In this document: one piece after another, positions 9,101 to 14,234 of the stretch | Position numbering within the stretch: position 1 is the first letter of the stretch | Layout of the letters: every line of letters begins with the position of its first letter | Assembly (NCBI GenBank): GCA_964607025.1 | Contig: CAZSIL010000030.1 | Span: forward strand, 1 to 16,613 | Direction: 5' to 3' | Source: SIG565 sp964607025 | Lineage (GTDB): Bacteria; Bacillota; Clostridia; Oscillospirales; Acutalibacteraceae | Length of the DNA stretch: 16,613 nucleotides | Position numbers and translations under genes: made by a program | The notes under the pieces: model-generated | What the model was told of the DNA's origin: nothing | Seen by the model: only the letters and a program-made list of their open reading frames with translations | The model's database searches: none

Positions 9101-9209
9101 TGATACGGGTGACCACGCAAACTTTGCACTCCTCATAGCCCTTATGTTTATAAGTGGCGGCGCCTTTGCAGGAACTTTAGCGTTAGGCAAAAAACGTGAA
9201 GAAAACTAA
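3183..9209 (+). CDS. Giant cell-surface adhesin: VWA domain plus Cna_B/FctA-type isopeptide repeats and sortase-type anchor
   Basis: A 2008-aa surface protein. ATG 3183 is chosen over the longer open frame because AAAGGAAG precedes it and a classical signal peptide follows (MKKFLAVFLAVVITLSTLPL, cleavage near the Ala run at about 35). A VWA domain spans about 130-437, with the MIDAS motif DVSNS (136-140) and the TDG site (283-285). After a long unassigned segment, Cna_B-like domains begin near 865 and 990. From about 1114 come FctA/Spy0128-like modules, about 1258-1386 another Cna_B-like domain, then modules starting near 1397, 1534, 1664 and 1797. Most open with GTK/GNK-type lysines, have a central (E)E, and close with an F/INTY-like Asn, the Lys-Glu-Asn set of self-forming isopeptide bonds. 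A Pro-rich linker (1922-1969), VDTGD, a membrane helix and a KKREEN tail end the protein. Binding target unknown; no sortase gene in the window. Confidence 0.93.
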   Translation: MSKTKMKKFLAVFLAVVITLSTLPLISVTAAAASKLDGIVVDAPTIKEWKEYLGAAVDGSISTEHSGFIWSDKSVFVDGGAYGTIESYFPGLGGKLALGTNNFGTSNFLVGLSTIGSTTEITGYSVTPTDTMLVLDVSNSMDQSRSIPSLITAANDAIETLLELNLHNRIGVVLFSGNSQFGASRTSTGKVILPLGRYKANASGDFLTYTGTNDTTVSVASGVTNEENNQTVPANSKNTIGGTYIQNGLYQAYNQFPSGEDTIIATDKIQAGTQRMPIMVLMTDGAPTTATVNYSNVGTSDSGNGGGTNAAYSFFTQLTASWINESLKTKYNGTDPKFYTLGLNTSNDTSATGVLNPSSNSNAAKSYWDIFSANRVITIDDVPNTTGGDRNVTLRMPTGMTLSRDYVDETWNASSSSGLVNAFEEIVEEIKIQSRYYGTLVTTGDYENDGFIYFTDEIGTHMEVKNFKGIHLGEGSLYTGAHFAEDMGNGTYFNNGVVTEEGRILYAALTERLSITETQVQTLLNLAQQNGYISFTDEDNFSNYIAWYADSNNNYVGAYNPQSKDAAPVNAKHLVKSYIFEGEVTASHAKSDMLYALIRVRENLTTGRQVLDAALPASLLPMVTNSISVNTDSANFTSENITSVTNNADTMHPAVLLYEVGLDSDITPYNLEEYETDLFSKNVDGTYSFYSNRWRDDNGNAPTYNVDGQLMSSDIHTTGVNYTPSYQNESYYYTNDTIIYKRNGNDYVAVTSGETIDTATNDYYWIKRVIKKNANGNMSIAKTYEPIADETVSDTTGNIVGVSGNYRIILKGTPRKIVRAAAEKADNNPTGTIRYSEIAAVDKFGTAGGTDYHVYFFHGNNGKLTVEPAQGIKLTKTVSQVVDGAGNTFVFDIVLSANRNSSSYPYRHERADGTVVNGAAIVDAANTISVTLGAGDVFYITDIEEGVSYTVTERYNANYVGTSANATGTVAKYTLNAVDFVNSPRGYGSLLVEKEVTHPFVSLTNELATKPFDVKVTIKGIGADSATYYDSLAAANVSPTAVVGEENTYEFNFTLTDGQSHIITNIPEGVEYTVEELNIPVGFTLQNGNRTGTIVKDTTSEVLLVNEYNPAPVTPNIKVEGTKTILPSSYVWDDDDVYYARLSQVDLTTGIPTALHDHIISLNTNKEYSIDFARAGITYTVPGVYTYEISEFKYNPVTDISYDTSIGLFHVTVEDNASGQLYVSDVSAVQNLATVTGDNTNGWIVTKDFTNIYQSFEETFVVQKEINGTGGNAHLGGIIFGLFESQNATTPIISAITDRSGSAKFTLNITQSDYATAKTYYVREIEPELEDRIVGMTYNTDDYKTVTIDWSDATAAEPTVTYKNASGADITSTTGITAMSITNTYDDSVISTPEVKLSGTKKLKNADGTDRALGGRDFEFVAYKSNATFTAKTELHKAAYNKVTGEITFPDITFDAVGTYYLIIEEAGGTLGGVGYDRTQYHVIIGVEKAEDNNGKTILKTDSVIIYKVGDTASVAADELNFNNTYIITDKETVNIAGTKHLTGRDINAGEFKFNLIETESDYITTVVGGITRSAVNGAADVNNHRKAMFTFDAIEFTTPGTHYFVISEEIPANKNGITYSTDTYGVKVEVTDDNNGGLNTPVVTYIDGDIEFTNIYEAIPTSIELSGKKTLNNKTLTENAFTFELHETGTDFVVDTAVYGAPVTDKNDAQGNFGFTLDYEQGEEGHYYYVVKEHIPENRLGVHYDTNEYRIEVIVLDNGLGNMNAYAVVNLFGGESNIALDAIAFINTYTINPTETTITGNKTLEGRDLTEGEFEFELYEANENFEKQGDAVSSAKNMADGSFAFEYTIEIVEEGTQYFVVVEKNTAAENITYDNTVYGVKVIATDNGEGEFIVEKVIKNITKDSEETAIGFVNVYTPPTPPENPTPPENPTPPEDTTPSEDPTPPEDTTPPEDTTPPEDTTPPEDTIPPIVDTGDHANFALLIALMFISGGAFAGTLALGKKREEN
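8946..9089 (+). repeat. 18-bp tandem repeat encoding the Pro-rich wall linker
   Basis: Eight in-frame 18-nt units encode PPENPT (twice), PPEDTT (four times), PSEDPT and PPEDTI. Units 1-2 are identical in DNA and units 6-7 are identical, with unit 5 one base different. This suggests recent slippage or recombination. Length changes here would stay in frame and alter how far the adhesin projects from the wall. Confidence 0.9.
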
Positions 9210-9211
9210 AA

Positions 9212-9249
9212 TTTAAAAATCTTCGGGAATTTTCCCGAAGATTTTTAAA
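9212..9249. terminator. Strong terminator after the adhesin gene
   Basis: An 18-bp perfect stem, 9212-9229 with 9232-9249, has a CTTCGGGAA/TTCCCGAAG core and flanking A- and T-runs. It ends the adhesin transcript and could also stop antisense transcription. Confidence 0.9.
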
Positions 9250-9259
9250 ATAAGAAGAA

Positions 9260-9296
9260 TTGATAAATAATATTATTTATGGTATAATTATTATGG
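9260..9296 (+). promoter_or_regulatory. fprA promoter with spacer palindrome and PerR-box-like site
   Basis: TTGATA (9260-9265), a 17-nt spacer and TATAAT (9283-9288) form a near-consensus promoter. An 18-bp perfect palindrome, ATAAATAATATTATTTAT (9263-9280), fills the spacer. The 15-mer GTATAATTATTATGG (9282-9296) matches the PerR consensus TTATAATNATTATAA at 11 of 14 defined positions and covers the -10. PerR control of flavodiiron genes is established in Clostridium acetobutylicum; its action here is inferred. Confidence 0.7.
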
Positions 9297-9323
9297 CACA
9301 AGAAAAATATAGGGTGTGAGATT

Positions 9324-10478
9324 ATGAAAATCAGTGAAGATATAAAATATATCGGCGTGAATGATCGAAAAATTGATTTGTTTGAAGGTCAGTACGCAGT
9401 GCCTAACGGTATGGCATATAATTCCTATATTATAGTGGATGAAAAAATTGCCGTTATGGATTCAGTCGATGCCGCTTTTGGAAAAGAGTGGCTTGATAAT
9501 ATAAAAGCTATTTTGGTCGATAAAAAGCCCGATTATTTGATAGTTCAGCATATGGAGCCCGACCATTCTGCTAACATAAACGCATTTGCAGAAGAATATC
9601 CAAATGCTGTTATAGTGGCATCTGCACAGGCATTTAATATGATGAATAACTTTTTTGGTACCGATTACGGTAATCGCAGAATAATTGTGAAAGACGGTGA
9701 TACACTAACTCTTGGCAATCATTCACTCAAGTTTTTCACCGCCCCTATGGTGCATTGGCCTGAAGTTATAGTAACCTATGATACCACCGATAAGGTGTTG
9801 TTTTCAGCCGACGGTTTCGGTAAATTCGGCACGTGGGATACCGATGAAGACTGGGCGTGTGAAGCCCGTCGATATTATTTTGGTATTGTCGGTAAATACG
9901 GCGCTCAGGTTGGGGCATTGCTTAAAAAATTGGCAGGAGCCGAGCTTAATTGCATTTGCCCCTTGCACGGTCCTGTATTAAAGGAAAATTTAGAATACTA
10001 TTTAGGACTTTATAATATCTGGTCGTCATACGATGTAGAGAGCGAGGGTGTTATGATAGCGTATACGTCGGTGTACGGCAATACAAAACGCGCTGTGGAA
10101 TTACTCGCAGAAGAACTTAAAAATGCGGGTTGCAAAAAGGTGGTTGTAAATGACCTTGCGCGATGTGATATGGCAGAAGCGGTTGAAGATGCCTTCCGTT
10201 ACGGCAAGATGGTTCTCGCAACAACAACATATAACAATGATATTTTCCCGTTTATGAATACCTTTATCCACGCTTTGTTAGAGCGTGGCTACAAAAAACG
10301 TACTATCGGTGTAGTCGAAAACGGCAGTTGGGCGCCTGCGGCGGCGAAGATTATGAAAAAGATGTTCGAAAACAGCAAAGATATTGTTTTTTGCGAAAAT
10401 ACCGTCACACTGAATTCTGCACTTAAAGATAAAAACAGGGAAGAAATTAAATTATTAGCAAAAGAACTGTGTGAATAA
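9324..10478 (+). CDS. fprA: Flavodiiron protein (A-type flavoprotein), O2/NO reductase
   Basis: A 384-aa cytoplasmic enzyme that reduces O2 to water (and/or NO to N2O), usually with electrons from rubredoxin. The N-terminal metallo-beta-lactamase-like domain (1-240) holds the diiron ligands: H76-x-E78-x-D80-H81 (HMEPDH), H144 (MVHWPE), D163 (SADGFG) and H215 (PLHGP). The C-terminal flavodoxin domain (about 243-384) binds FMN through TSVYGNT (248-254). Length and order fit the class A family, with no extra C-terminal rubredoxin or reductase module. The rubredoxin gene follows 113 nt downstream. ATG start with AGGGTGTGAG upstream. Its promoter carries a PerR-like box, consistent with induction by peroxide or oxygen in an anaerobe. 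Confidence 0.97.
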   Translation: MKISEDIKYIGVNDRKIDLFEGQYAVPNGMAYNSYIIVDEKIAVMDSVDAAFGKEWLDNIKAILVDKKPDYLIVQHMEPDHSANINAFAEEYPNAVIVASAQAFNMMNNFFGTDYGNRRIIVKDGDTLTLGNHSLKFFTAPMVHWPEVIVTYDTTDKVLFSADGFGKFGTWDTDEDWACEARRYYFGIVGKYGAQVGALLKKLAGAELNCICPLHGPVLKENLEYYLGLYNIWSSYDVESEGVMIAYTSVYGNTKRAVELLAEELKNAGCKKVVVNDLARCDMAEAVEDAFRYGKMVLATTTYNNDIFPFMNTFIHALLERGYKKRTIGVVENGSWAPAAAKIMKKMFENSKDIVFCENTVTLNSALKDKNREEIKLLAKELCE

Positions 10479-10556
10479 CGGATTTACGAGTATTTTAACA
10501 AAATTCGGGTAACAAATCCGCATTTCAAAATCGAGTTCGGATTATTCTTGTTACCC
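10479..10556 (+). other. Intercistronic alternative stem-loops between fprA and rubredoxin
   Basis: GGGTAACAAATCCG (10507-10520) can pair with CGGAT (10538-10542) plus TTGTTACCC (10548-10556), giving 14 bp with a 5-nt bulge. Alternatively AAATCCG (10514-10520) can pair with CGGATTT (10479-10485), directly after the fprA stop codon. The two folds exclude each other. Neither has a U-tract, so this is more likely a processing, stability or weak pausing element than a terminator. Confidence 0.55.
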
Positions 10557-10570
10557 TAATGCAGTATAAT
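10542..10570 (+). promoter_or_regulatory. Possible rubredoxin promoter
   Basis: A consensus TATAAT (10565-10570) is preceded at 17 nt by a weak TTATTC (10542-10547). It may give rubredoxin a transcript independent of fprA. The weak -35 makes this tentative. Confidence 0.4.
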
Positions 10571-10591
10571 ATATAGAAAGGAGTAATTTTT

Positions 10592-10747
10592 ATGAAATAC
10601 GTTTGCGAAATTTGCGGTTATGTTTACGATGAAGAGTTGGGCGATCCCGATAACGGCGTTGCCGCAGGTACAAAATGGGACGATGTACCTGAAGATTGGG
10701 TATGCCCATTATGCGGCGTCGGTAAAGACCAGTTTTCAGAAGAGTAA
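10592..10747 (+). CDS. rub: Rubredoxin
   Basis: A 51-aa one-iron electron carrier. The frame starts MKYVCEICGYVYDEELGDP and ends near CPLCGVGKDQF. The four iron ligands are C5, C8, C38 and C41, in the two CxxCG loops typical of the family, and the aromatic/acidic core (Y10, Y12, W29, W36) is intact. ATG 10592 follows AAAGGAG (10578-10584). Position directly behind fprA fits the known role of rubredoxin as the immediate electron donor to flavodiiron proteins. No NADH:rubredoxin oxidoreductase is seen in the window. The gene symbol is generic. Confidence 0.97.
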   Translation: MKYVCEICGYVYDEELGDPDNGVAAGTKWDDVPEDWVCPLCGVGKDQFSEE

Positions 10748-10748
10748 G

Positions 10749-10783
10749 AAAAAGAGTTCAGTTTAAAAAACTGAACTCTTTTT
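10749..10783. terminator. Bidirectional terminator between rubredoxin and pnuC
   Basis: AAAAAGAGTTCAGTTT (10749-10764) pairs with AAACTGAACTCTTTTT (10768-10783), 16 bp and symmetrical. It ends the fprA-rubredoxin transcript and, read on the minus strand, can end the pnuC transcript. Confidence 0.9.
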
Positions 10784-10850
10784 AATATTTATCACAACTG
10801 CCGCATATACTGTTAAAACGGCGTGTGAGAATGTTAATAAATTTTATAAT

Positions 10851-11540
10851 TTATGAGTTTGCTCTTTGCCGTTTTTCCATCCTTCGCCAACTTAAAAAGC
10901 CGTAAATATCATTAACTAAAAATGCCGCAAAACAAACAATAACTGAGATGTAGCGTATATTTGTAACACTTGCAAGAACCCACAAAATAATTAACACAAT
11001 ATCATTTGCGGCATAAGCTAACGCAAAAAAAGGACTTCGGCGGAATGATAGGTATACCGCTATAAAACTGGTTGTTACCGATAGTGTGCTTGGTATAATG
11101 TTTGCCGTATTAAAAAACGCCAGTATAAAGTAAAAAATAATTGTTACTGCGATGCTCAAGAAAAACATAACGGCAGTTTCTTTTTTACCGATACTATTTA
11201 CCTTCACTTCGCTTTTCCCTTTGATAAAAGGGTTCTTTATCCACTCTATAAGTGCAAAAAGGGATATCGGCAGGGTCATGCCTATATATGTAATCATTTC
11301 GCCGTAATAAGCAAAGAAATACGAGATTATTCCATAAAGTAAGCTGAAAATTACCATCAAAAACTGCCCGAACGGATTTCCCTTTGCGCTAAAAATAAGA
11401 GATGTAACACCTATGAGTGATGCCGCCAAGGTTAAATAATTTGTTTTGTCAAAAAGTATGAAAGAAATTATAATGAGCAAAGCAGATGAAGCCCAAATTA
11501 TAATTTCGGTTGTTGTAAAATAATTTACATATTTTCGCAT
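10851..11540 (-). CDS. pnuC: PnuC-family nicotinamide riboside transporter
   Basis: A 229-aa integral membrane protein with about seven hydrophobic segments. Family-like stretches are GVTSLIFSAKGNPFGQ near residue 44, 'YYGEMITYIGMTLPISLFAL' near 79, and the C-terminal FLVNDIYGFLSWRRM near 208, matching the conserved ND-Y-F--W end of PnuC. PnuC proteins facilitate uptake of nicotinamide riboside (or a related vitamin) driven by intracellular phosphorylation. The adjacent upstream nadE supports an NAD-precursor substrate over thiamine or riboflavin. ATG 11538-11540 has a perfect AGGAGG 5 nt upstream. A terminator-like hairpin ends just before that ribosome binding site, leaving no room for a promoter between them, so expression should depend on readthrough. 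No NR kinase gene is in the window. Confidence 0.88.
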   Translation of the reverse strand: MRKYVNYFTTTEIIIWASSALLIIISFILFDKTNYLTLAASLIGVTSLIFSAKGNPFGQFLMVIFSLLYGIISYFFAYYGEMITYIGMTLPISLFALIEWIKNPFIKGKSEVKVNSIGKKETAVMFFLSIAVTIIFYFILAFFNTANIIPSTLSVTTSFIAVYLSFRRSPFFALAYAANDIVLIILWVLASVTNIRYISVIVCFAAFLVNDIYGFLSWRRMEKRQRANS

Positions 11541-11551
11541 AATTTCCTCCT

Positions 11552-11618
11552 AAAAAAAGCATCCGTACGCACATCTTCAAAGACCTAACGATGTGCAGAC
11601 GAATGCTTTTTGCATTTC
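11552..11618 (-). promoter_or_regulatory. Putative attenuator/riboswitch expression platform before pnuC
   Basis: Read on the minus strand, 11606-11590 pairs with 11575-11559 (17 positions, one mismatch, two G-U) and runs straight into seven U residues (11558-11552), then the pnuC AGGAGG. Just upstream, GAAATGC (11618-11612) can pair with GCATTC (11606-11601) across an A5 loop, capturing the 5' strand of the terminator stem. The two hairpins are mutually exclusive, as in transcription attenuators. A plain nadE terminator with leaky readthrough is the simpler alternative. Confidence 0.6.
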
Positions 11619-11643
11619 CTACCCGGTGGCAGTTATAATATTA

Positions 11644-12369
11644 TTAAATTTCAGGTTTAAATGACGGCATCATTTCAAGCTTGAATAAATTCGCCTTGTG
11701 TTTTCTGTCTATCATCTCTTTTTTTGCGGCATCCGCAATTTTACCTGTGCGTATATAAATGTCGAGCTCGGCATAGGTAAAGCCGAGATTTTCTTCATCG
11801 GTTTTTCCGCAGAGTCCGTCAATTGGAGTTTTATCAACCAACTCGTCGGGAAGTCCCAAAAGACGTCCGATTTCCTTGACTTCGGTAACGGTCAAATTTG
11901 CCATTGGCGAAAAGTCGCCTGCGGCATCGCCGTAACGCGTGGAATAACCAACCCAGTCCTCCGATAAATTGCAGGTGTTAACAACCCGTCCGTTATTGCT
12001 TTGGGATATGGCATAAAGTGTTGCCATCCTGATTCTTGGCGGCAAATTAACAACCGACTGATTTGAAAGTTCTATCGGTATACTGTCCTTAAGTGCTTTT
12101 ACCGCATCGCCTATATTTACAACAAAGTGGCGAATACCCAAGGTGTTTACAAGCAGATAAGCCATATCTATATCGTGCTGTTCGCCCTGCGGCATTAAAA
12201 CACCGATAACGCGCTCTTTTCCTAACGCTTCCACGCAAAGTGCGGCGGCGATTGAGCTGTCCTTACCGCCCGAAATACCCACAACGGCGTTGCAACCCGA
12301 CCCGTTTTCTTCAAAAAACTGCCTTATCCAAGTAACGCACTCATCCTTAACTTTTCTTGCATCAAACAT
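11644..12369 (-). CDS. nadE: NAD+ synthase, ammonia-dependent type
   Basis: A 241-aa enzyme of the last step of NAD synthesis: nicotinate adenine dinucleotide + ATP + NH3 to NAD+. The PP-loop ATP-binding motif SGGKDS lies at residues 33-38. 'PPRIRMATLYAISQSNN' and the NTCNLSEDWVGYSTRYGD active-site stretch follow, and the end has 'TPIDGLCGKTDEENLGFTYAELD'. Length fits the short form without an N-terminal glutaminase domain, so ammonia is supplied free or by another protein. ATG 12367-12369 follows TTGGAGTG. pnuC lies 103 nt downstream on the same strand, linking precursor uptake to NAD synthesis. Confidence 0.96.
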   Translation of the reverse strand: MFDARKVKDECVTWIRQFFEENGSGCNAVVGISGGKDSSIAAALCVEALGKERVIGVLMPQGEQHDIDMAYLLVNTLGIRHFVVNIGDAVKALKDSIPIELSNQSVVNLPPRIRMATLYAISQSNNGRVVNTCNLSEDWVGYSTRYGDAAGDFSPMANLTVTEVKEIGRLLGLPDELVDKTPIDGLCGKTDEENLGFTYAELDIYIRTGKIADAAKKEMIDRKHKANLFKLEMMPSFKPEI

Positions 12370-12398
12370 ACAAACACTCCAAATACCTTATTATTTTT

Positions 12399-12427
12399 AT
12401 TTTACCACATATGTTTTTAAAACGCAA
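12399..12427 (-). promoter_or_regulatory. Promoter of nadE
   Basis: On the minus strand TTGCGT (12422-12427) and TAAAAT (12399-12404) are separated by 17 nt, placing the transcript start about 23 nt upstream of the nadE ATG. Confidence 0.65.
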
Positions 12428-12512
12428 CGGCATAGAGCACAAATCTCATATATTACAGTTTTTTGAATATACTTAATTTAGGGTAATTCTTGTTGCGCTA
12501 CGGGGTGTGTAT

Positions 12513-13040
12513 ATGAAAAAATCATTATCCTTTTGGCAATTTGCGGGTTTTGTGTTTACGGGTATTATGGGTACGTTACTCCATTTTTTGTATAATTGGA
12601 CTGATACCACGGTTGTTGCGCTGTTTTCGGCAGTAAATGAGTCAATATGGGAGCACATGAAGATACTGTTTTTCCCACTGTTCTTTTTTGCGCTTTTTGA
12701 AAGCCGATATCTTGCTAAAGAGTATCCAAATTTCTGGGCTTCAAAACTTATCGGTATTATGGCAGCACTCATGTTAATACCTACTTCATATTACACATAT
12801 ACAGGCGCTTTGGGAGTAAAAGCAGACTGGTTTAATATTTTAATCTTCTTTATTGCCGCCGCGGTGAGCTTTATTATCGAAACTCGGATTATGAAAAACC
12901 AAAAAGGTATTTGTATTTCAGCGGTAGCGGCAATAATTATTTTGTGTGCAGTAGCCGTTTTATTCTTTATTTTTACCTTCGCACCGCCCGAAATCCCACT
13001 TTTTCAAGACCCATTAACAAAGACGTACGGTTTAACGTAA
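12513..13040 (+). CDS. DUF6512-like integral membrane protein
   Basis: A 175-aa protein with about five membrane segments (near 8-28, 47-66, 81-101, 111-129 and 139-161). The segment SAVNESIWEHMKILFFPLFF, following an N-terminal helix with LLHFLYNW, resembles a Bacillota family I know as DUF6512; no function is established. ATG 12513 is preferred over the in-frame GTG at 12507 because GGGGTGTG upstream then serves as ribosome binding site. It diverges from nadE. No terminator is evident after it, but a strong new promoter begins 37 nt downstream. Confidence 0.8.
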   Translation: MKKSLSFWQFAGFVFTGIMGTLLHFLYNWTDTTVVALFSAVNESIWEHMKILFFPLFFFALFESRYLAKEYPNFWASKLIGIMAALMLIPTSYYTYTGALGVKADWFNILIFFIAAAVSFIIETRIMKNQKGICISAVAAIIILCAVAVLFFIFTFAPPEIPLFQDPLTKTYGLT

Positions 13041-13076
13041 CGCCCTTTTTAGAAATAGGACAAGCGGTGTTTACAC

Positions 13077-13105
13077 TTGACAATGCTTTTCCCATCACTT
13101 AAAAT
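13077..13105 (+). promoter_or_regulatory. Strong promoter of the NusG-II/Gx-transporter unit
   Basis: A consensus TTGACA (13077-13082) is followed at exactly 17 nt by TAAAAT (13100-13105). The predicted transcript start (about 13112) is only some 7 nt before the ATG at 13119. Confidence 0.75.
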
Positions 13106-13118
13106 TAAGAAGTAAAGG

Positions 13119-13547
13119 ATGAAAACACGAAAAATCCCTAGTTGTGATGAGTTGATTGATATGATGGAAAATAATAAAAATAGGCGTGTTCGTAACGATA
13201 TATTATTTATAGCAGTATTATTGATTTTAGCGGCAATAGGCGGAATATATCTTCGTTTTTTCCGTACTGTTGGTAATATAGTTATAATTACTGTCGATGG
13301 TGCCGAATACGGAACTTATTCGTTATCGGAAGATAGAATAGAAGAAATCCGTACGGGTGCAGATGACGAACAACTAAACCGCTTAGTGATTAGCGGCGGT
13401 AAGGCATTTATAGAAACCGCCAACTGTCCTGACGGGATTTGTGCGGCTCATCGCCCAATTAATCGCGATGGCGAGAGCATAGTGTGTCTTCCACACCGCG
13501 TGGTTATTACCGCAGTCGGAGATGAAGATAACGGATTAGGGGGCTGA
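13119..13547 (+). CDS. NusG domain II-containing membrane protein (EetA-like)
   Basis: A 142-aa protein with one N-terminal membrane helix (28-48) and an exported NusG-II-type beta domain (about 53-135). The domain shows the family pattern: IITVDGAEYGTYSLSED, then a Cys pair in CPDGIC (C103, C108) and IVCLPHRVVI (C123). Despite the domain name these are not transcription factors. They sit beside Gx-transporter proteins and, in Listeria and lactobacilli, in extracellular electron transfer loci. The Gx gene starts 2 nt after the stop, implying translational coupling. The start is uncertain: ATG 13119 lies so close to the promoter that the mRNA would be almost leaderless, and ATG 13161 or 13164, giving a protein that begins just before the helix, is possible. 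Confidence 0.88.
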   Translation: MKTRKIPSCDELIDMMENNKNRRVRNDILFIAVLLILAAIGGIYLRFFRTVGNIVIITVDGAEYGTYSLSEDRIEEIRTGADDEQLNRLVISGGKAFIETANCPDGICAAHRPINRDGESIVCLPHRVVITAVGDEDNGLGG

Positions 13548-13549
13548 GT

Positions 13550-14065
13550 ATGGCTAACAAACCAAAAACAATCGCTTTTTACGGCTTGTTTATTGCACTG
13601 GCGATAATACTAGCATACGTGGAAGTACTGCTGCCACCCTTGTTTCCGTCGGTGCCCGGCATTAAAATCGGTTTACCTAATATAATTATAATATTCTTGC
13701 TATATCGCCGAAGCGCCAAGTCTGCTATTATAGTATCGTTAATACGTATACTGCTCGTGTCTATGCTTTTTGGAAACGCTATGGCTTTTTTGTACAGTTT
13801 AGTGGGAGGAATGCTTAGCGTACTTGTTATGATTATACTTCGACGTTTGAATTTTTTATCAACCGTCGGCGTTAGCATAGCAGGTGGTGTTGCACACAAC
13901 ATAGGGCAAATTTTAACGGCAATGCTGTTGCTTCAAACCGCAGAACTCGGTTATTATCTTGTTGTGTTGACCTTTAGCGGAATAATCGTCGGTATACTTG
14001 TTGGTCTATGCGGCTTTGCGCTTATTAAAAAAATTCCTGCAAATTTGCCATTTTTTAATAATTAG
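13550..14065 (+). CDS. Gx transporter family membrane protein (EetB-like)
   Basis: A 171-aa hydrophobic protein with about five membrane helices. It shows the family's N-terminal pattern, 'YVEVLLPPLFPSVPGIKIGL' followed by PN, plus the central RILLVSMLFGN and GGVAHNIGQILTA stretches. The family is often annotated as heptaprenyl diphosphate synthase component I and is related to S-components of vitamin transporters. Its substrate is unsettled. AGGGGG (13538-13543) overlaps the end of the preceding gene, and the 2-nt gap shows a tight operon with the NusG-II protein. It lies directly upstream of the apbE promoter, as commonly seen for this gene set, suggesting a shared role in flavin-dependent redox chemistry at the membrane. 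Confidence 0.88.
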   Translation: MANKPKTIAFYGLFIALAIILAYVEVLLPPLFPSVPGIKIGLPNIIIIFLLYRRSAKSAIIVSLIRILLVSMLFGNAMAFLYSLVGGMLSVLVMIILRRLNFLSTVGVSIAGGVAHNIGQILTAMLLLQTAELGYYLVVLTFSGIIVGILVGLCGFALIKKIPANLPFFNN

Positions 14066-14094
14066 TTGACAGTCTGCAAAAGATATAGTAAGAT
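14066..14094 (+). promoter_or_regulatory. Promoter of apbE
   Basis: A consensus TTGACA (14066-14071) begins the base after the Gx-transporter stop codon. A 17-nt spacer leads to TAAGAT (14089-14094). The predicted start is near 14101, where a structured leader begins. Confidence 0.75.
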
Positions 14095-14100
14095 GAGTTT

Positions 14101-14218
14101 GCACCTTGAAAATAGTTCTTATATTAACTAATTCGTGTGTGCTTTCAATGGTGCTCGTTAAAGCCGCAACAAAAATAAAATAAGGATTGAAAAAACGGGA
14201 GCCGCAACTCCCGTTTTT
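14101..14218 (+). ncRNA. Structured leader with terminator upstream of apbE (candidate riboswitch)
   Basis: The leader begins with GCACC-TTGAAA (14101-14111) pairing with TTTCAA-T-GGTGC (14143-14154), 11 bp with one bulged T. The loop holds a smaller hairpin TAGTT/AACTA (14113-14117, 14126-14130). An A-rich linker is followed by a textbook terminator, AAAAACGGGAG (14191-14201)/CTCCCGTTTTT (14208-14218). GCTCGTT (14153-14159) overlaps the end of the first stem and can pair with AACGGGAGC (14194-14202) with a 2-nt bulge, a plausible antiterminator. I do not match it to a known riboswitch class. Confidence 0.6.
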
Positions 14219-14234
14219 GTTTACAAAGAACGTT

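Noticed and set aside
8930..9190. Minus-strand frame rich in Gly-Val-Ser repeats
   Set aside because: It is the mirror of the Pro-rich tandem repeat and has no independent coding evidence.
10507..10556. Rex-binding site from the TTGTTA half-sites
   Set aside because: The half-sites are in the wrong order and 32 nt apart, unlike the TTGTTAA-N4-TTAACAA pattern.
10564..10578. PerR box at the rubredoxin promoter
   Set aside because: Only the TATAAT half matches; the second half is poor, so it is better explained by the -10 box alone.
14187..14234. TTG start at 14187 for apbE
   Set aside because: The added codons are the terminator stem itself and push the signal peptide away from the N-terminus.
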